A stretch of 64,000 bases of DNA from Calliopum simillimum. Its lineage: Eukaryota > Arthropoda > Insecta > Diptera > Lauxaniidae. Below are positions 1-11,700 of this stretch, piece by piece. The stretch spans positions 68,658,569-68,722,568 of the forward strand of contig OX638368.1 in the NCBI GenBank assembly GCA_951812925.1, given 5' to 3'. Under the pieces are notes generated by a model. That model made no database searches and was not told the DNA's origin. It saw nothing but the letters and a program-made list of their open reading frames with translations. The translations under genes were made by a program, and so were the position numbers. Positions within the stretch are counted from its first letter, which is position 1. The number at the start of each line of letters is the position of its first letter.

Positions 1-300
1 CGCCATACAAAAGACAAAATATTTTGGGTGCGTGGCATATCCCATTTATTTATTTTAGGGCATTCTATTTCACCAAAAAAATTCGAGTTTTCAATATTTT
101 TCTATACTATTCGATGCTTTCCGAGTTTTTTCTTATTATTATTCTCATCGGCTTACTCATCATTTTGAAAGCATGACCGTTAGAAGTGAAAAGATACAAG
201 TTTCATAACAAAAAATAGCTATGAATAAAAACATCGACTAAAATAATAAGATTAGATTGTTGACCGAGCAGGGATCGGTATCCAGGTACTAACCAATTAA
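1..300 (+). repeat. Dispersed repeat family R1, copy 1 (truncated by window edge)
   Basis: Shares long blocks with an inverted copy at 23640-23960 and with partial copies at 45370-45595 and 50330-50480. Shared landmarks are a GAGCAGGGATCGG block, ACATCGACTAAA, GCATTCTATTTCACC and a CGAGTTTTTTCTTATTA block. No coding sequence was recognised. 300-960 shows no convincing feature. Confidence 0.7.
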
Positions 301-966
301 GTGAAAATACCAAAATTCAAATTTAACTCTATTTTTGTAATTTTCCTTGAATACGGGTACAATTTTGAAAACAATTGCCTTTTTAACATTGGTTGAGATC
401 GAATAGCAATCTATAGTAAAACCAAAGTTCAAATTTCACCCAAATTTCGCTGATTTTCAGAATCTTTCTTTATAGTGGAGTCAATAAAGCCAAAAAACAG
501 GCAAAATGAGGAAGTCCTCACGAACAGCTCCGATTTTGATGATTTTTTTTTGTATTTAAAATCAGAAACATTTTGGAGCGCGGTCGGAACTATATAATCC
601 TTTAAACAATATTTAAGGAACTTGTTTTCATAAAAAGAAATTGAAAAAAAAAAACTACGAACAAAAATCAAAATAGTCATTTCATATTTATTTGGCTATT
701 CTTAATCCGAATCTGGCATTAGAATCGCTGTGTCTTGTATGGTTCCTGAGATATCTTTTCTTTTTATAGGGTCTAAAACTGTGGATATAAAAACTGTTGC
801 CATGTTTTTCTCAAGGACGGCTAACGCGATTTTAAATTTTGGAAAATGATGCGCATCAGCATATACAAAAGAATTAGATAGACTTTAACCCTAAACTTTT
901 CATTTAATTTGGTCATATCTTTTGAACCGTATAAGATATTTTGAGAAAATTTGGTACACAACTACT

Positions 967-1307
967 GACTATCAATGCCTTCCAATGAACAAAAATTGGG
1001 TGAAATCGGGAAAGTGCCACGCGCACTTTTTAAACATTGAAAATTTAGATTGAATATTTCTCGGAATGGATTTTGATGAAAATCTAGGAAATGTTGCCTA
1101 TGAAAACATAAACATGATATGTGGTGTTTGAAAGCACTAGTGTTTTTTATTTTAAACCTTTTTTAAATTCTTTTGATATTGTTTTTTTTTTTTCAGACAT
1201 CCTAAACTAAAAGTTAACGTTTGATATTGAACAAAAATTTTCAATAGTAAAGTGTTCGTGGCACTTTTCCGATTTCGCCCAATTTTTGCTCATTGGAAGG
1301 CATTGAT
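967..1307. repeat. Inverted repeat (about 50-bp arms)
   Basis: The block at 967-1019 (ACTATCAATGCCTTCCAATG, then AAAATTGGGTGAAATCGG) returns as its reverse complement at 1258-1307 (CGATTTCGCCCAATTTTTGC, then CATTGGAAGGCATTGATAG). The middle is AT-rich. Probably a small foldback element whose exact ends were not found. Confidence 0.75.
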
Positions 1308-1315
1308 AGCACAGT

Positions 1316-1640
1316 TCGACAATTTCGAACTTTTTGTAAAACATATGAGAAAATCCAAAGAATTCTTAAAGTAGACGTTAAAAAAAAAAAAACCGTGTCT
1401 CGTGGTTTTTCTCCAGCACGTCACATTTTTTTAATCGATTTTGGAAGTTTTTTTATCCACTGTACATGAAAAAAACAAAAATACCAAATTCTTGTGTTAA
1501 ATCGATGAATGTAACTATATGATCCTTACATATAAGGTGTATCATGTGTTCAGCAAACTTATGCATGATATTTAGGGGAATATTTTTGTAGAAAATTTTA
1601 ACCCTGTACAACTCCCACAGGATCATTTTTGCATTTTTCT
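1316..1640 (-). repeat. Partial copy of the palindrome arm found at 27.4-29.3 kb
   Basis: Runs parallel to 27965-28260: ACATGAGAAAATCC-like block, TTTTTCTCCAGCACGTCA, a TTAATCGATTTT block, CTTGTGTTAAATCGATG, TATATGATCCTTACAT and GTATCATGTGTTCAG. It stops where the 28256 MITE sits in the other copy. 1641-2244 holds no recognised feature apart from a long A run at 2141-2169. Confidence 0.8.
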
Positions 1641-2137
1641 TAAAAAGGTACAGAATTTAGTATTAAAAATTCCTAATAATTTGTCTTATATACCCCCTAC
1701 TACATTTTATTAAGCAATTCACGCCTTTTTTTGTTAAAAAAAAAATTCATAAATTCTTATTTACTTCAAAAACAAACATAAAGGTACATTGCAGCATCAT
1801 ACGTATATGCTTAGTTAAATACATATAATCCTTGACAGTGCAGAAAACGCTATTTTCAGACATATGGCGTACATCCAGGAAGAAACGTGGTTCGTTTTTG
1901 CCAACGGCATCAAATAGCCGTAAGCTTCCTAATTAAATCATACTTTTAACTTTTTCAATTACGAGTTCATAAAGGGATAAAAAAAATAATCCGCGTATAA
2001 TGGGTTAAGATGTTATAAAAAATTGTTCCTTGCGTGATTTCGTGGTAACCTTGGAACAACATGTTTTGTCCAAAATGAAGTTTTGTAGTTTTACAGAATG
2101 ATGAAATTTCGAAAATACGTTTCTTGTCGGTTTTTTT

Positions 2138-2169
<32 letters not shown>

Positions 2170-2639
2170 TAATAAATAATTGATTAGATGTTCAAGGTAC
2201 TATTTTTTTTTATATACATTGATTCAAGGCGAAAAACTTGATATATCACACGCAGTGGCGGATTAACCCTAAGGCACCAGTAGGCACCTGCCTAGGGCGC
2301 CAGATTTTGGGGGGGCGGCAAATTTTCGGAGTGATAAAAAAAAAATTTTTTTTAATATATGTAAGTATTGAACTTGATTTTATTTTATGTAAATGGTACT
2401 TTAAAAACATTTAAATTCGGCACTATTTAAGCAATACGAATGGACGATTTAACCGATTAAAAACAACCATGTAGTGTACCATACGGTTAAATTGAGACGA
2501 TTATAAAAGATATTTAAGAAAAGTTTACTCAATGCCCAGGGCGGCAAAATGAGTGATTGAAATAGATATTTTTCTATAAAACCAAAGGACTATAAGCCCA
2601 AGAACTCTTATCAAATTCATGTCTTATTGTGCTGAAAAG

Positions 2640-3488
2640 CTTTAATACAATATTTGCCTGAGAATTTGCTTCAAATTCTTCGGAGAAATGATCTCTGGAC
2701 ATTGTTCCCAAATGTTGACATTGCGTGTACTAAGCATGTACATTAGGCATGCGCTTATTTTAAGATTTTCTGATTTTCGTTCATGCCGCCCCCTGAAATC
2801 CTTCTAATGGTCATAAAAACAAATACTATGAAGTTTCACGGCGATCGGATAACGATAACCCGGCCCGCAAAAGAGGTCAAGGTCAAGTTGAGGTTTCAGG
2901 CAAAAAATAATGAAAATTTTTCTTAAACTTAATTAAATTAGTCAAAGCATAACTTTATTACGGCATTAGCAAAATTGTCGCAAAATACCATATGTAGTAG
3001 AATAGCATTTTGCGGAAATTTTGCTAATGTCGATAAAAGAAAAATTCATATAATTCGTATTTATTACCAGATTTTAAACAATTATAGCTTGTTGGAAAGG
3101 TATTTCAATTTGCTATAAGATAAAGTTATGCTTTGACTAATTTAATTAAGTTTAAAAAAAATTTTCATTATTTTTTGCCTGAAACCTCAACTTGACCTTG
3201 ACCTCTCTTGCGGGCCGGGTTATCGTTATCCGATCGCCGTGAAACTTCATAGTATTTGTTTTTATGACCATTAGAAGGATTTCAGGGGGCGGCATGAACG
3301 AAAATCAGAAAACGTAAAATAAGCGCATGCCCAATGTACATCAATTTCCAATTCCACTGCTGAAAGGTCTTTCTCTGTTCTAAAGCGAGTAAAAAATTAC
3401 TTAAGATCATCAAAATTAGACGAAAAATTTTTTAATGTATGGATAAACGATGTATTAAACATACAACTCATTAAAGTGTTAATGTAAC
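2640..3488 (+). pseudogene. hAT transposase C-terminal remnant, split by a MITE
   Basis: Plus-strand coding remnant in two pieces. 2651-2743 reads YLPENLLQILRRNDLW then FPNVDIA. After the MITE, 3348-3488 reads STAERSFSVLKRVKNYLRSS then KLDEKF and ends at a TAA. The ERSFS-LK-NYLRS pattern is typical of the hAT C-terminal dimerisation domain. Removing the MITE with one copy of its ATGTACAT duplication brings the pieces together with a one-base frame offset. The rest of the transposase is not recognisable, so the gene is dead. Confidence 0.8.
2744..3333. mobile_element. Palindromic MITE (590 bp) inside the hAT transposase
   Basis: Flanked by an exact 8-bp duplication ATGTACAT (2736-2743, 3334-3341). 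Termini are TAGGCATGCGCTTATTTT and its near-perfect inverse. Almost the whole length folds back: the block at about 2780-2960 returns inverted at 3120-3300, with a second hairpin in the middle (GCATTAGCAAAATT / AATTTTGCTAATG). Length, TSD and lack of coding fit a non-autonomous hAT-type foldback element. Confidence 0.9.
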
Positions 3489-3587
3489 CTATCTATTTGT
3501 TTTTATTATAAGTTTCTTTTACTATAAAAAAAAATCTGAAGGTAAGGGGGGGGGGGGGGGGCGAAAAAATAAGTGCCTAGGGCGGCA

Positions 3588-4201
3588 GATCTGTCAGCAA
3601 AAACGGGAGCTCTCTTAGAAGACCAACACATCAAAATTCCAGCACCGCTTCAACATTTCTTCTCTTTAAAGAACGCTCAAATGTTCTCAGTAGCGAATAG
3701 ACGCTGGGAACAATCCCCAACCAGCGCTATAACAAAGTATTTTTGGCCTTGTTTTCTCAAAGCAGATTTTTCCAAATATTTACTATCTCTGACGAGGAGT
3801 GAGTGCAGCCTGCTGACTAGAGTTGTGACTGGTCATTGTCTAATTGGTCATCATGCCTTTAGACTGGGCATAGTCTCCAACAACTGGTGCAGAAACTGTC
3901 ACGAGCCTGAGGAAGAGGAAACAATTGAACACCTTTTATGTCTTTGTCCTGCTCTTGCAAGAACTAGACTGAAATGCTTTGGTCAGCCATTTTTTAATTC
4001 CCTAAAAGAACTCACTAAAATTCACCTAAGTGACATTAAAAGATTCGCTGTGCTTACAGGATCCTTCAGTTTGGACAAACACCATATTGAAAGGACCAGA
4101 GTTTATGAATAGACGTTAATAAGAGAGTTTGTGGTATCACTATGGACCCTTGCGGTCTATGTGTGGCAATATTGCCGCCACCCTAACCTAACCTAACCTA
4201 A
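3588..4201 (+). pseudogene. 5'-truncated non-LTR retrotransposon (LINE) 3' end
   Basis: Flanked by a 12-bp duplication CCTAGGGCGGCA (3576-3587, 4202-4213) and ends in (CCTAA)n, like several fly LINEs. The frame to a stop at 4110-4112 encodes LLTRVVTGHCLIGHHAFRLG and, further on, WCRNCHEP...ETIEHLLCLCPAL. The C-x2-C...H-x4-C pattern marks the zinc-knuckle tail after the reverse transcriptase/RNase H of Jockey/I-type LINEs. Only about 170 residues remain. Confidence 0.88.
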
Positions 4202-4242
4202 CCTAGGGCGGCAAATTACTTAGATCCGCCACTGATCACACG

Positions 4243-5180
4243 ACTTATTCCGAGCATTTTTGACATCTTCCTTCAGATTTTTGGGGGTAATCGCGGTATA
4301 TCCAATGTTTCTAGAGTTTCCCCTCAGCATAAACACGGCACCTCACGTAGCTAAAAATGGGACAGCGGTTTTTTTAGTAAAAATTGCATAAGTATGTAGT
4401 AACAACTCTGTTATTACTCAGTTATTGCCCATACAAAAAATAAAGAAAAATTATTTTTCTACTTAACTATTGGTTTTAGGAAAAAAATGGCACTAAACAT
4501 ATGATGATAGTTATGAGCTCTATCGATTCGCATGTTTTTAAACAAAAAAATAGGACGAAAAAGTTAATAAGTCCCTTTCGATCTACTGCACTATAGGTCA
4601 AAAAGCACATTTTCTGGCCAAAATCTCTAACGCCCATATTATAATGGTGACCAACTGCAAATGTAGTTTTTATGTTGACTCTAGACTAAAAGAACAATTC
4701 TGAAAAAAATCTTAACCCTTGAACTACCGGGTAAAAACTGGTACGTAAAAAATTTATTTAAATTAATAACACGTACCAGCAAGGTTTTGTTTCCAAGCAT
4801 TTCCGAAAAACTTTATGCTTAAAATCCGAATCCTAGGTCAGAATTGACCATCACCTCTGGATTTGGAGATATTTGAGGTTAAATACGCAAGAAATGGGTA
4901 TTTTGCCTATTTTTGAGGTTAGATGCAGACTGCACAAAATTTTTACCAAATTTATCATGTAGTTCTATTCTGTTTCTTTAAAATGAGCTCTTAAAATATG
5001 CCATACGATACTTCTTTTAAAAGTAATGGCATCTTGAAATACCATAAAACGGGTAAAAGAACACGACTTTGGATTTCATGATGTCATCTTAAATCTGCCA
5101 TAACTTTTGAAGAAAGAATCGTATGGCACTTTTTAAGAGCGCGATTTGAAGGCAAAAAGTGGTACTCAGTAATGAAATTG
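4243..5180. other. No recognised feature
   Basis: AT-rich sequence between two mobile elements. No coherent coding frame, terminal repeats or tandem repeat recognised. Confidence 0.5.
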
Positions 5181-5516
5181 TGAGCCAATTTTGGCTCGCC
5201 TTCAAAAACAAGAATATTTCAATAATTTTTTAAGTTTCTGAGAACTACAACACACACGAAAAATGTTTGTTGTTTATTTTGAGCTCTTCAAATTTCGCGG
5301 AATTAAAATATTTATGAAAAATTTGTTTCGCATAAAAAAAACAACAAACATTTTTCGTGTGTGTTGTAGTTCTCAGAAATTTAAAAAATTATTGAAATAT
5401 TGTTGTTGTTGCAAACGAGCCACCAAAAAAACAACAAAAAAAAGGTTTTGTGATTGTTGCGAAAATTTTGCGCTGACTGCGCTTGGCTCAGTGATTTGAA
5501 AACGCTGACACCCTTG
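5181..5516. mobile_element. hAT-type MITE, copy 1 (one end truncated)
   Basis: Close relative of the complete copy at 7064-7467: shared GAGCCAATTTTGGCTCGCC, an internal hairpin around AATGTTTGTTGTT / AACAACAAACATT, and the right terminus CGCTGACACCCTTG at 5516. The left terminus CAAGGGTGTCAGCG is missing. Confidence 0.82.
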
Positions 5517-7055
5517 GTCTACAACCAACCTCAAAAGTAACAAAAGTACTAATTTTTCGTATATTAACCTCAAATATCTCAATTTTTTCAAAAAAAAACC
5601 GAATGCAAAAATTATGCGCACTTTAACCGAAGTAACTTGGACTAGAAGTATCTTCAGTATTTTCTTATAAGAAATTGAAAACCAGCTTCTTCTTTTTTTT
5701 GTCTGTCTTTTGCAACCAGACTTCGAATAAATCGGAATTGCGGAAGAGTAAATAACCTACTTGACAAAAAAAATTCAAGAAAAAAAAAAACGCACAAAAT
5801 CTGGCGGTCAAATTTCTAATAAATAACAATTGCAATATTTAACTAATTTTGGGTTCCTTAAGAGGAACAAATACGAACAAATATTTTAAAAGCTTACACA
5901 AAGTTCGAACTTTAAAAAACTTGAAAAATCAGGGGGTCTCATTTGAGTTTAAGATTTTTCCACAGAAAACCAAAATATCAGGGGTGCTATGAAACCGACA
6001 CTAAATTGAAACTGAATCAGAATTGAAAATCAATATCTGTATCAAAAAGTGTTACGAAACAGACTTGATTTTTATTTTTACGAACATTAGCAAAACCGAT
6101 ATTCGAATCAGCTGTTTTGTGTTGTTTTTATTTTTTTGTAAATTGTTTGAGACATTGAAAATAAAAAAAAAAATAAAAAAATGATGATGAATGAAAGCAC
6201 TGAAAAAATTAGGCGAAAGTTTTGAGGGACAAAAGCAATCCGCTATCACCCCTGCAATGCCTTCCACATAACCGGATAATAGTTTCTGGCGCATTGCTGA
6301 GGTGGTGTTTAGCATACGGCCAACACAACTTGCTCACTTTTCAAGTTGGCCTTTTGACCTATAGTGCACTGTGCGACGAATCGAAAGCAAAACTTTTGAA
6401 ACTGCAAAATTTGTTCGGAATCGGAATTGAGAACACCAATCTGTTTCGAATCGAAAAAATTCATGCGGATTCGGAATTGAGAATAGGCCTATGTTTTCCG
6501 CTCACGGTGTTGTTCGCAGGTACGAAAGACATATTTTGACGAAAAAAAAAATTTCTTCGTGCTATATACAGAAATGTGATTTAGTGCACGGGCGTAGATA
6601 GGATTATTTTTCGGACGGGGGGTTAACAAGTTATTGTGCACATTTCAAAATCACGAAATAAATGTCACTCATACGTCTTTTTACAAGAAAATTATAGCAC
6701 AGTTACAATAATAATAGTTCACCACACCAACAACAAAATGTACGCAAAAGTTTAGCTATTATTTTACCATTTTAGCCAAAAAAATTTTTAGTGTAAAATA
6801 TTTTAATAAATAATAAAGAAATGTCAAAAATTAGGATCACTGCCGCATAAAAAGCTAATTAGCACTTTATGCACAACTGTTACAAGTCAGGATATATTTT
6901 TTAATGGCAATTGAAAGTATGTACTCTAAAAGAGTATTTTATCACTGCACGTAAATTATGAATTTAACATTCAGAGGATTAGTAGGATTAGCCCATATAC
7001 ACTTCTCCATACCTAGCACGCCGTACCTATACCTGTGTGTAGCGTATTAAAACCG
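5517..7055. other. Intergenic/intronic AT-rich sequence; part of a repeat shared with 57.2-57.4 kb
   Basis: About 6845-6990 parallels 57220-57350 (AGCACTTTATGCAC, then TTACAAG-like, CACTGCA and AATTTAACATTCA). The reading frames in 5.5-6.5 kb are not convincing as genes. Confidence 0.5.
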
Positions 7056-7063
7056 TACTAAAT

Positions 7064-7467
7064 CAAGGGTGTCAGCGTAGAACAAAAGTGAGCCAATTTT
7101 GGCTCGCCTACAAAAACAAGAATATTTCATAATTTTTTTAATTTCTGAGAACTACAACATACACGAAAAATGTTTGTTGTTTATTTTGAGCTCTTCAAAT
7201 TTCGCGGAATTAAAATATATATGAAAAATTGTTTTTGTTGTTTAGCATAAAAAAAAAAAAACAACAAACATTTTTCGTGTGCGTTGTAGTTCTTAGAAAT
7301 TTAAAAAATTATTGAAATATTGTTGTTATTGCAAACGAGCCACCAAAAAAACAACAAAAAATAGGTTTTGTGATTGTTGTTGTTCGAGGAATTTGAAGTT
7401 GTTGTAAAAGCGAAAATTTTGCGCTGACTACGCTTGGCTCAGTGATTTGAAAACGCTGACATCCTTG
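7064..7467. mobile_element. hAT-type MITE, copy 2 (complete, 404 bp)
   Basis: Termini CAAGGGTGTCAGCG at 7064 and CGCTGACATCCTTG at 7467, with an exact 8-bp duplication TACTAAAT on both sides (7056-7063, 7468-7475). The interior folds back around the AATGTTTGTTGTT / AACAACAAACATT block. No coding capacity. Confidence 0.9.
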
Positions 7468-7475
7468 TACTAAAT

Positions 7476-8388
7476 CATCATCACAAAATGAAGTTGTTTC
7501 GTCTTGCTATTTTTACTATACCAATCAAATTAAAGATTTTAGTATGATTTGCAGACTCTTTTTGGTGACACTTAGGTTTTGGCTTTGAAATCTTCCGATT
7601 TAGTCCAGGCGCTAGACGGACTTGAGTATACCAACCACGGTACTATATAAGAAAATATGATATTCATAGCTTTAAGTATGCCTCAAAACAGCGATTTTTC
7701 CACCTTTAAGCAAGGATAGCTCAGGATCCTGACATGATAAGGGTAAAATTGTACTTAATTTGTTTTTTACTTCGGAGAGAAAATTAAACCGCATAGCTGA
7801 AATTTTAAAATAACACATTTGAAAATTGATTTTTTAATTGAACTTTTAGTCATATATTTGCAAAGATCGATTTTACATATAAATCTATCAATGCATTTTC
7901 TAACACATAATTATGACAAATCAAGGAACGGATTAAAAACGCGGCTATAGTGACATATGTTTCGTCTTTCGCCACAAAGACTCATCAGACACATTTTAAA
8001 AAAAAATTCAACGAAAACATTTTAGGTTGAACGAACGAAACGAAAACAGTTTTTCATATTTGATGAGTGGTTTTTCAAAAGGATTTATTTTCACTTCGAA
8101 CCTTGAGCAAATATAATAATGCCGTCGTCATTATTATGTTAAAATACATCTTCCAGTTCAAAATCTAGTGCAAATAAGGCACGTGATCACAGCTTCGTAC
8201 AAAAAGACACAATTCCATCTAATTTCTATGTTTTTGTAAGACGTTTTTAGAGTTTGATACAAGAAGACGTATTTCGTATAGTCGCCGAAGAAACCTCTAA
8301 TATTTTTATACACCCTTGGCTATGTAGGTGTTTACTTATGGCTGTAGAGATAAGCTTACATTCGCACCAAGAGCTTATTTCACTATAG
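7476..8388. other. B52 intron 6 sequence, nothing recognised
   Basis: Contains no Arg-Ser coding exon on the minus strand and no clear repeat end. A short stretch at 8100-8170 (ATAATGCCGTC..., CATCTTCCAG) loosely resembles 55190-55270. Confidence 0.5.
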
Positions 8389-8410
8389 ATGTTTTTTTTT
8401 TTTTTTTTTT
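8389..8410. repeat. Poly-T tract in B52 intron 6
   Basis: A run of about 21 T on the plus strand (poly-A on the B52 sense strand) lies about 20 bp downstream of the exon 6 donor. It may be an A-tail of a retroelement or simple sequence. No adjoining element is recognised. Confidence 0.6.
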
Positions 8411-8432
8411 GCAATGTCCTACATAAACTTAC

Positions 8433-8732
8433 TTTGAACGTGAGCGAGATCGTGATTTAGCTTGCGACTTCGACTTAGATCGAGCTCCACGAGACTTAGA
8501 ACGACTGCGTGACTTGGAACGGGAACGAGATGAACGACGAGATCTTGAACGGGACCGTCTGCGTGATCGTGAACGCGATCGGGAGCTGGAAGAACGAGAT
8601 CTTCCGCGTCCACCACCACTGCGCCCTCCACGGCGATCTTCAACTAAACGAATACGACGTCCATTTAACTCTGTGTCATCCAGTTTTTCAATTGCAGTTT
8701 TCATGTCAGATAATGAAGCGAACTCTACAACG
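8433..8732 (-). CDS. B52: B52 coding exon 6 (end of RRM2, start of RS domain)
   Basis: 300 nt, beginning with C to complete glycine and then [19 protein letters not shown]. The end of RRM2 is followed by a Gly/Arg run and an Arg-Ser dipeptide repeat, the phosphorylated domain used for nuclear import and spliceosome contacts. The donor TCAAA|GTAAGT is consensus. Without splicing, the next codons read AAG TAA, so intron retention would end the protein as ...SRSRSK at 8429. The downstream exon is not seen in 8.4 kb of flank. Confidence 0.94.
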
Positions 8733-11700
8733 CTATATAAAAATGGCAATCATTACTAAAAATAATAACAACAACAAAGTAACTCACTCACCCTTCGTTA
8801 CGACGTTGTTTATGTGCATCAGCATATGTTACTTCTCCTGCTTGTCGCATATAGTCTTTCAAATCCTATAATAACCATATTTTGTATATATCGATGATCA
8901 ATATATGTTTTTTGCTCTAGTTTTTTAATTCATAGAAATATACATGGATATTCAACATACTCGAGAAAATATTTATTTAAAAGGGAAAAATTAAACTCAA
9001 TTCTTATAATTATATTACAGTTTGTAAAGCTTTAAGGAACAATCAAATTTATAAATTATAGAAAATATAACAAACTTTTATATAAATATTTATGAATATG
9101 TCGAACGATATAAACTAAACAATATTTTGCCTAACGTGGTGAAAAAAATAGTTTCTTACATTAGCATGTTCACACATCTGTTTTATGTAAAAATTAACAT
9201 ATATGTTCACATAAACCCATTCAGTATGGAACGACACGCATTTAACATCATTGGTTTTAAGATGAGCTTTGACTTTTGGACTTAGTGCGCATGGTTTTTC
9301 CAAATAATTCAATATAGAAATAGTTTGAATATTTCCTGTCATCTGAGAAACTCGATGCTCATAAGAGGAAATCGGGATCAATTTCAATTAACTCCATTGG
9401 CGTTGAGTTAATATAGTCTCGTCCTGTATGTTGCTTAAACAAATATTTTTCTACTCTAAGTCTTGGCCATGGACTTTTATTGATTTTTTGCGTAATCATT
9501 TGCTTAAATCGGATCGCTTCGTTGAGTCATCGCCTTCACCATCAGCTATACGAATAAGTCAAGAAGCCGTCAGTTTTTAATGACATTGCCCAAAACCATC
9601 ATCAAAAAATAACTATACTGGAAAAAAAAAAAAGAAATTCGTTTTTGCCTCTGAGGCAAGGCGAAGTATTTATTGCATAGTAGTAGTATACACGCAAGTC
9701 TCGATTCACTGGAATCTCCCATCTTCATCTTCAGCTTAACAGCAGAGCGAGTGTGAAAATCCTCGCTGCATCGTTCGAAGGATTTTAAAATGACCAGATA
9801 GTTGGCGAAACACATCTTCACAACGCTTTTTTTGCAAGTACTTGATAAATACACTATCCATAAGTTAGCAATCGACCTCAAGCTGCTGTCAGTCGATATG
9901 TCAGGGCCACGCATGGACAAACAGCGTTAGTGGAAGTACCACCACAACACGACCAGAATTGTCACCAATATTCCTTTGGATAGTTTTGACCCTTTGGACA
10001 CACTAAAAGGAATTTGGCATTCTAAAATTAGATTATTATATAAAAACTAATTGTTTTATTAATGTACCTAATTATCACTTGAATAAGTCATACACAAAAT
10101 AATTTTCAAAAATTCGTCATTTGAAATACTTTTTAGCAGAAGAAACACCACTTTGCGTGTTGTTTATAAAGGTCTTGTAAATTATCATTGGTTACTTCGA
10201 TTTCCATATGTTTGCACAAGTGCGAAAGACCTAGTCGTGCCTTTTCAAAACTATCCATCTTCAGTATATGTTTTTGGTAAAAACGTCATTGACCCATCTT
10301 AGCTGTAGCACATTCGATATTATTTGAAATTCAACATAGCTTTTGTGATGATTCAGGAGTAGATATTTGTAGGCGACACTCTTAGCTTTAAGTTGAGTTA
10401 GATAATATTTTAGCCAAATTAGAAATTTAAACCCTCTTCAAGCCTTTTTAGTATTTTGCCTTTTGTTGATCATGATTAACCCGACTTCAGGTTAACCAAC
10501 TATATTAATGAGTGTTTAACATATTGTTTCGATCCGCGTTGTTACAGGTTGACCTCAGAGGTGTGTAGAAGCGTCTATACCATAATATCAGGCGGTGAAA
10601 GCCATAAGTTGCATTTCTTTTGTGTGAAAAAAAAGTAATAATAATTTATTGGCAGATGACACCGGTCAATAATTTCTTTGATTTATAAGTGTGTAAATAA
10701 ACTACAATAATCTGAAAATATATACAGTCGAGGTCCATTAAACGAATGCCACGAGATGCAACAAGTATCATATGTAACGACATTGATGTAGCAGTATTTT
10801 AGCTGCTGTACCAGCCTCTAAAACCGAAAGTTAAACTAACAAATTTCTCTAATCCTGAAAAGCTACTGGAGTCAAGCAAAACAAACTGAAACTATCTCAC
10901 CCAGCACAAATCTTGTAGAGGTTGAAACTTGATTATACACGTACCATTTAGGAAGCAGTGCTCAAATCGATATAGGCTATAGATTTTCAGTGCTTAAATG
11001 CAAAATTAAAGTGTAACAAATTTTTATTGTGAAATAATAATTAAATACAGCCTGGGTTGGCATGATGAAAACTCATTTAAGTAATCTGCATTTCGTTTAC
11101 GTAAATTACATGATGTGAATTACTTGAAAACTCTTGAGTTTATGAAATTTGTAGAAACGTAGAATACTAAGTATGAATGCAAATTAAATTGGATTTAAGA
11201 TACATTAATGAGAAAAATGGAATTTATTTCAAAATGTTTTAATTCTAATGATAAAAATTAATTTAAATTAAGAAGATTATATTTTTTTGTTTTCTTCAGT
11301 GCTCATTTTCGATACCCCAACGTGAGGTATTTCATTTGTTTCTTTGATGTCTCGATAGCCTGTTACTGATGTCATTCAGCCATTCCCTGCCTGATGTAGC
11401 CGTTCTAGTTGATGAGGAAAAATTTTAACGCAAGTAGATAGCTCACTACGGCCTTGTTCAGCAGCATAGTGTCGAAACGTCTTCGGATTTTTTTTTTTTT
11501 TTAAGCAGCGAAAGTTCCTTCATTCGCCTTTTAATTGTTCTTCATTTTCTTCAGATTCTAACACTGGGTTTCTGCTCAAAGTCTGCTTTTAAAATAGTAT
11601 TGTGATAGATAATAAGTTAAATCGCCCAGCTCTTCATCCGTTCTCCACTTCAGGTTCAAATTTTCCAGTGGTTTGTGCTCCGAATAAATTGTAAATTATT

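Larger units (their letters stand above)
2253..4234 (+). mobile_element. hAT-superfamily DNA transposon (nested insertions inside)
   Basis: Ends are CAGTGGCGGAT at 2253 and ATCCGCCACTG at 4234, and both sides carry the same 8-bp duplication ATCACACG (2245-2252 and 4235-4242). An 8-bp TSD with CAGTG ends is the hAT signature. Inside are a transposase remnant, a 590-bp palindromic MITE (2744-3333) and a LINE fragment (3588-4201). The element is defective. Confidence 0.93.

Noticed and set aside
5263..5499. Short plus-strand frame with cysteine clusters (YCCCCKRATKK)
   Set aside because: It lies in the hAT-type MITE and comes from GTTGTTGTTG simple sequence; the sister copy at 7.1 kb does not keep the frame.
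6052..6539. Frames on both strands at 6.05-6.54 kb as a possible small gene
   Set aside because: Low-complexity ends, no homology recognised, no splice context, and opposite-strand overlap.
8509..8871. Plus-strand frames across B52 exon 6 rich in Arg/Glu/Asp (for example [14 protein letters not shown])
   Set aside because: They are the antisense shadow of the Arg-Ser repeat codons; splice sites, RRM motifs and frame support the minus strand.
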